This document shows, piece by piece, positions 6,907 through 10,106 of a DNA stretch of 10,106 nucleotides (the first letter of the stretch is position 1; each line of letters opens with the position of its first letter). The notes beneath the pieces are model-generated. The model ran no database searches and had not been told where the DNA came from. It saw nothing but the letters and a program-made list of their open reading frames with translations. A program made the translations under genes and the position numbers. The stretch is from an uncultured Aeromonadales bacterium (GTDB lineage: Bacteria > Pseudomonadota > Gammaproteobacteria > Enterobacterales > Succinivibrionaceae), in the NCBI GenBank assembly GCA_902796095.1, contig CADBNP010000049.1, positions 1 through 10,106 of the forward strand, given 5' to 3'.

Positions 6907-7257
6907 ATGGGATACGTTAATCATGACATTTTAAAGCAGATGAGTATTGATGTCGGCGAGGAGATGCTGGGAACTCTGATAACGTTTTTCGTTGATGATA
7001 CCAGTGAACGGATAAAGGCCTTCAGGGTTCAGCTTGAACAGAAAGATTACGCCAGTCTCGGAATTTCCGCTCATACCGTGAAGTCAGTCTGTGCACAGTA
7101 TGGTGTCATGGAGTGTTCTGCCAGGGCCAGAGAGCTTGAAATGATCTGTCGCGGAAAGGAGCCGGAAGCCCATGAAAGTGAAATCAGAACAAGAGTTGAG
7201 GAACTGTGCAGGGATCTTGCTGCTGCCGTAGAAGAAATAAGGAACATAACTCTGTAA
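6907..7257 (+). CDS. luxU: LuxU-like histidine phosphotransfer (Hpt) protein
   Basis: LuxU relays phosphate from the receiver domain of hybrid kinases to Asp of LuxO. This product has 116 residues, against about 114 for Vibrio LuxU, and is one Hpt domain with no membrane segment. The phosphoacceptor should be His56 in SAHTVKSVCAQYG (54-66), which fits the Hpt pattern HxLKS with Val in place of Leu and Gly66 at the expected distance. Surrounding residues predict a four-helix bundle. GGAGG at 6898-6902 lies four bases from the ATG. Overall similarity to LuxU is low, as is usual for Hpt domains, so identification rests on the His motif, the size and the position directly behind a LuxO-like gene. 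Three bases separate its stop from the next start. Confidence 0.82.
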   Translation: MGYVNHDILKQMSIDVGEEMLGTLITFFVDDTSERIKAFRVQLEQKDYASLGISAHTVKSVCAQYGVMECSARARELEMICRGKEPEAHESEIRTRVEELCRDLAAAVEEIRNITL

Positions 7258-7260
7258 AAA

Positions 7261-8451
7261 ATGCATCTTGACGGCTGTGTGTTTAAGGATCCGGATCCTA
7301 AGGCTGCTGCGCTTAAACTGGTGGAAAGAATAAGGTCTTCTGGAGAGCATCCTAATTTTCTTCTTATATCTTATACCTATGTTTTGTCCGGGCCGCTTAT
7401 CAGGGAGATCCTGCTCAGTGAACTTCCGGGATGTCCTTTTATCGGAATTGCTTCCCAGTTCGGTGTTTTCTCAAATGATCCCTCGGCATTTGCCGATATT
7501 CCATGTCTTTCCGCCATGGTTTTCTACGATCCTGAGGGTTCCTACGGCATCGGTTCCGGCAGCTTCGGATCTGATGACAAGACTGAGCTGGAACTTGAGA
7601 TCAGACGCACTCTAGCTTCAACAGGCAGAAAGGGTGAGATTCCCGATCTTGTGTTTTATGTTTTCGGCAGAGTTCTGCGGCAGCAGTTCGTAATAAGCAC
7701 CTTTGAAAATTTCTTCGGGAACTCTATTCCTGTATTCGGCGGCGGATCCGGTCTGGGTGAGGAATACATGCAGTGCTTCACATCAGGCACCTGCTACACC
7801 AATGAGGATTTCTATGCCTTCGTGCTTTTTTATCCTTCCTGTCGTATTAGAACCACATATAAATCATTCTACCGTATCAGGCACAACAAGGGTATCGTCA
7901 GCAAAACAGAGGGTAAAACCATTCTGGAAATCGACAACCGCAGGGCGCTTGATGTTTACAGAGACTGGCTTTCTGAATATTTTCCCAGGGAGTTTCTCGA
8001 GGATGATTCCGAGGTTTTCAATGAACTCGTTTTTACGCATCCTCTCGGTGTTCAGACAGGACTTTCGTCAAAGGACAGTAATTACAGGACCTATGTGGTT
8101 TTTTCTCCTACTCCGGAGGGCGGTCTTAAAACCTATTCCCATTTTAAAATAGGAACCAGAATCTTTCTTATGAGTCCGTACTCTCACGATATCATGGTGC
8201 AGAAGTTTCAGGAGGCGGTGGAGTGCATCAAGCAGAGAAAGCGGTGTACAAAGGTTTATGGCATGCTTACGGTAACCTGCTATGTTATCAGACAGTCTCT
8301 GAACAGCGAGGAGGTTGGTTATCTGAAAAATCTTGATTTCCCTGTCTGCGGCTTTTTTTCCTCCGGAGAACACGGTCAGTTCAGTAACGGCGTAAATTCT
8401 GACTCAAATCTGATGCATGAGAATATTATTTTCTGCGAGGAGGAACTGTAG
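7261..8451 (+). CDS. FIST-domain sensor protein (NosP-like by context)
   Basis: The 396-residue product matches the size and layout of two-part FIST proteins: FIST_N about residues 30-210, FIST_C about 225-385. Visible blocks are FLLISYTY (33-40), CPFIGIASQFGVF (58-70), IPVFGGGSGLGEE (156-168), VFTHPLGV (257-264), and the terminal GFFSSGEHG (364-372) with HENIIF (386-391), which is the familiar FIST_C ending. There is no signal peptide or membrane segment. FIST proteins are proposed small-ligand sensors that partner with signalling enzymes; NosP members bind heme and nitric oxide and control a neighbouring histidine kinase. Here a kinase gene follows one base later, so the same relationship is inferred. 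The usual STxGE-type motif after the first strand is replaced by ASQFG, so the ligand may differ. The start ATG lies three bases after the luxU stop; TAAGGA (7238-7243) is 17 bases away, suggesting translation coupled to luxU. Confidence 0.83.
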   Translation: MHLDGCVFKDPDPKAAALKLVERIRSSGEHPNFLLISYTYVLSGPLIREILLSELPGCPFIGIASQFGVFSNDPSAFADIPCLSAMVFYDPEGSYGIGSGSFGSDDKTELELEIRRTLASTGRKGEIPDLVFYVFGRVLRQQFVISTFENFFGNSIPVFGGGSGLGEEYMQCFTSGTCYTNEDFYAFVLFYPSCRIRTTYKSFYRIRHNKGIVSKTEGKTILEIDNRRALDVYRDWLSEYFPREFLEDDSEVFNELVFTHPLGVQTGLSSKDSNYRTYVVFSPTPEGGLKTYSHFKIGTRIFLMSPYSHDIMVQKFQEAVECIKQRKRCTKVYGMLTVTCYVIRQSLNSEEVGYLKNLDFPVCGFFSSGEHGQFSNGVNSDSNLMHENIIFCEEEL

Positions 8452-8455
8452 TTTG
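8438..8455 (+). promoter_or_regulatory. Ribosome binding site that fixes a TTG start for the kinase
   Basis: AGGAGG (8438-8443) is a full Shine-Dalgarno match inside the last codons of the FIST gene. It lies nine bases before TTG at 8453, the first start-like codon of the kinase frame after the FIST stop (8449-8451). The next in-frame ATG is far downstream, beyond the first sensor domain. Confidence 0.8.
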
Positions 8456-10106
8456 GAACAGGAGGAAAACATCTCAGCAGAGCAGCTGGCTGATGAACTT
8501 AAACGGTACAAACTTCTGCTTTCCTTCAGCGAGGGCAGAGAATCCAGATTCAGGGAAATCCTGGGCAAGGTTCTCGTAGGACTTGATGAACAGACAAGAA
8601 CGTCGGATCCGGACTATATTCTGGGTACACTTTCGGAATATCTGCGTCAGCTTATACCTTTTGAGCATCTTCAGCTGTTTGTTTTTCACGAGCAGGTCTG
8701 GGATCCCGTATTTTCTTCCTGCAGTGAGTTCGATCCTCCGATTCTGACTCACGGCAGTCTGATCAGACGCATTGTTCTTACTGAGGATATTTCAGTTCTG
8801 TATTCCCCGAAGGAGGTTCCGGAGTTCAGCAGTCTGCCGGCGAAAATTGCAAGATTCTATTCTTCCGTTCTGCTGCTTTCATGCTCTTTCAACGACAGCA
8901 TCTATCTTGTTCTCCTGATTTCCTCTGAAGCAAACCGCCTGGATATCAACGCCAAGAAACTTGCCCGGAGATTCCGTCCCCTTATAGTGAATGCCGTGCA
9001 GAGATATCATATCTGCTCAGGAATGAACAATGAAATTTTTGAGGTGACAAACAGATACCACCGTCACCTGGAAAAAATCGCCAAGTTCGTTCATGTTTCC
9101 AATATCGCCTACTGGTGTACCGACAGAGAGGGGCATTTCAGACGTGATGCGGAGATGGTTGAAGCCCTTAATCTTTCGCCTCATCTGCGTGGACTTTCCG
9201 ATACTCTTTACGGCATGAAGGTGACAGATCTTCCCAGCATCTATGAAGTATCCACGGATCTGCGGCCGCAGGGCAGGCTGCGGACAGTCGGCGAAATGTT
9301 TGAGAACAGGGAGAACATATACAGGTATGTAACTCCAGTAACATTCATGGGGCAGGATTACTACCTCTGTTTCTACGGTGAGCCGATCCAGAATTCCTCC
9401 GGTGAATTTGAAGGCTATATGGGTACTTTTTTTGATATTTCCGCTGAAATCAAAATGATGCAGACTCTCGAGGGAGCAAAGCGCATAAGCGAGGAGGTTA
9501 GCAGATCAAAGTCCCAGTTCCTGGCGGTCATGTCCCATGAGATTAAAACTCCGATGCAGGCAATAGTGGGCATTCTTGATCTTCTTGAGCTTACTGAACT
9601 GACCGAGGAGCAGCGGACTCTGATTAATCATGTGTCCCATTCCGCCAATCTTCTGCAGATCCTGCTGAAGGATATTCTTGACTATTCCCGCATGGGCTCC
9701 AATGAAATGCAGCTTGAGGATCTGGAATTTTCGGTGCGGTTTGTCATGGACTCCATAATCAAGCAGATGCTTCCCAAGGCCAGGGAGCAGGGGATCAGCC
9801 TTGAACTTGAAGTGTCCTCAAATTTTCCAAACATTATTGTGGGAGATCAGAACAGACTTTCCCAGGTTATTTTCAATCTTCTGGGCAACGCCATCAAGTT
9901 TACCCAGTTTGGAACTGTCAGACTTAAGGCTTTTGTACTGAAGAACAAAACGCTGCGTTTTGAAATTTCTGATACCGGAATCGGCATTTCACCGGAGAAG
10001 ATTGAAATGCTGTTCAATCCTTTCCGGCAGGTGGATGCGTCCATGACGAGACGATTCGGCGGAACCGGTCTCGGTCTTGCCATCTGCAAGAAGATAATCG
10101 AGCTTA
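8453..10106 (+). CDS. Soluble sensor histidine kinase, partial at window edge (VpsS/NahK-like by context)
   Basis: This open frame starts at TTG and is still open at the right edge after 551 codons. Residues 1-30 are a charged helix, and about 35-190 read as a divergent GAF-like domain (FEHLQLFVFHEQ, then a SVLLLS strand and a closing long helix); that assignment is tentative. A PAS domain spans about 208-335, with NIAYWCTD at 217-224 and GTFFDIS near 324. HisKA follows, with phosphoacceptor His362 in SHEIKTP. The ATPase domain has Asn479 in GNAIKFT, Asp507 in DTGIGI, and FGGTGLGLAI close to the edge. No membrane segment is seen, so it should be cytosolic and take its signal from a partner, most simply the FIST protein encoded one base upstream. 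A C-terminal receiver domain is expected if it feeds a LuxU-type Hpt protein, but it lies outside the window. Confidence 0.9.
   Translation, partial: MEQEENISAEQLADELKRYKLLLSFSEGRESRFREILGKVLVGLDEQTRTSDPDYILGTLSEYLRQLIPFEHLQLFVFHEQVWDPVFSSCSEFDPPILTHGSLIRRIVLTEDISVLYSPKEVPEFSSLPAKIARFYSSVLLLSCSFNDSIYLVLLISSEANRLDINAKKLARRFRPLIVNAVQRYHICSGMNNEIFEVTNRYHRHLEKIAKFVHVSNIAYWCTDREGHFRRDAEMVEALNLSPHLRGLSDTLYGMKVTDLPSIYEVSTDLRPQGRLRTVGEMFENRENIYRYVTPVTFMGQDYYLCFYGEPIQNSSGEFEGYMGTFFDISAEIKMMQTLEGAKRISEEVSRSKSQFLAVMSHEIKTPMQAIVGILDLLELTELTEEQRTLINHVSHSANLLQILLKDILDYSRMGSNEMQLEDLEFSVRFVMDSIIKQMLPKAREQGISLELEVSSNFPNIIVGDQNRLSQVIFNLLGNAIKFTQFGTVRLKAFVLKNKTLRFEISDTGIGISPEKIEMLFNPFRQVDASMTRRFGGTGLGLAICKKIIEL

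Overview
The window looks like chromosomal DNA from a gammaproteobacterium. The accD-folC-dedD order is the one known from Escherichia coli and relatives, and the second half encodes LuxO- and LuxU-like phosphorelay proteins that are best known from Vibrio. The transposase-like small gene at the left and the overall protein style would fit a host-associated anaerobe such as a member of Succinivibrionaceae (Aeromonadales). That placement is an impression from sequence reading, not a measured result.

Layout. Bases 1-436 hold no recognisable gene, only short hairpins and a possible promoter. A 153-residue small protein (437-898) resembles the N-terminal part of transposase-like proteins and ends in an acidic Glu/Asp/Asn tail. 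After a 250-base gap with a convincing extended -10 promoter (1063-1091) comes a housekeeping run: accD (acetyl-CoA carboxylase beta subunit), folC (folate synthase, stop/start overlapping by one base), a DedD-like membrane-anchored SPOR protein with an unusually long charged helical region, and a Nif3/YbgI family metal-binding protein. In E. coli dedD is followed by cvpA-purF; here it is followed by the Nif3-family gene.

After a 175-base gap with possible promoter and hairpin structures, a second set on the same strand forms what looks like one signalling operon: a LuxO-like sigma-54 activator (REC-AAA+-HTH), a LuxU-like single-domain histidine phosphotransfer protein, a FIST-domain sensor protein, and a soluble GAF(?)-PAS-HisKA-HATPase histidine kinase that runs off the right edge. 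The last three genes are packed with gaps of 3 and 1 bases, and the kinase appears to start at TTG behind a strong Shine-Dalgarno sequence.

Interpretation. FIST protein plus kinase is the arrangement of the NosP/NahK and V. cholerae NosP/VpsS nitric-oxide (heme) sensing pairs, and VpsS is known to signal through LuxU to LuxO. This locus puts sensor, kinase, phosphotransfer protein and sigma-54 output regulator side by side, so it may be a self-contained FIST-to-LuxO phosphorelay. The ligand, the target genes and the presence of a receiver domain at the end of the kinase cannot be seen in this window. The FIST N-terminal motif also differs from the family consensus, so the signal need not be nitric oxide.
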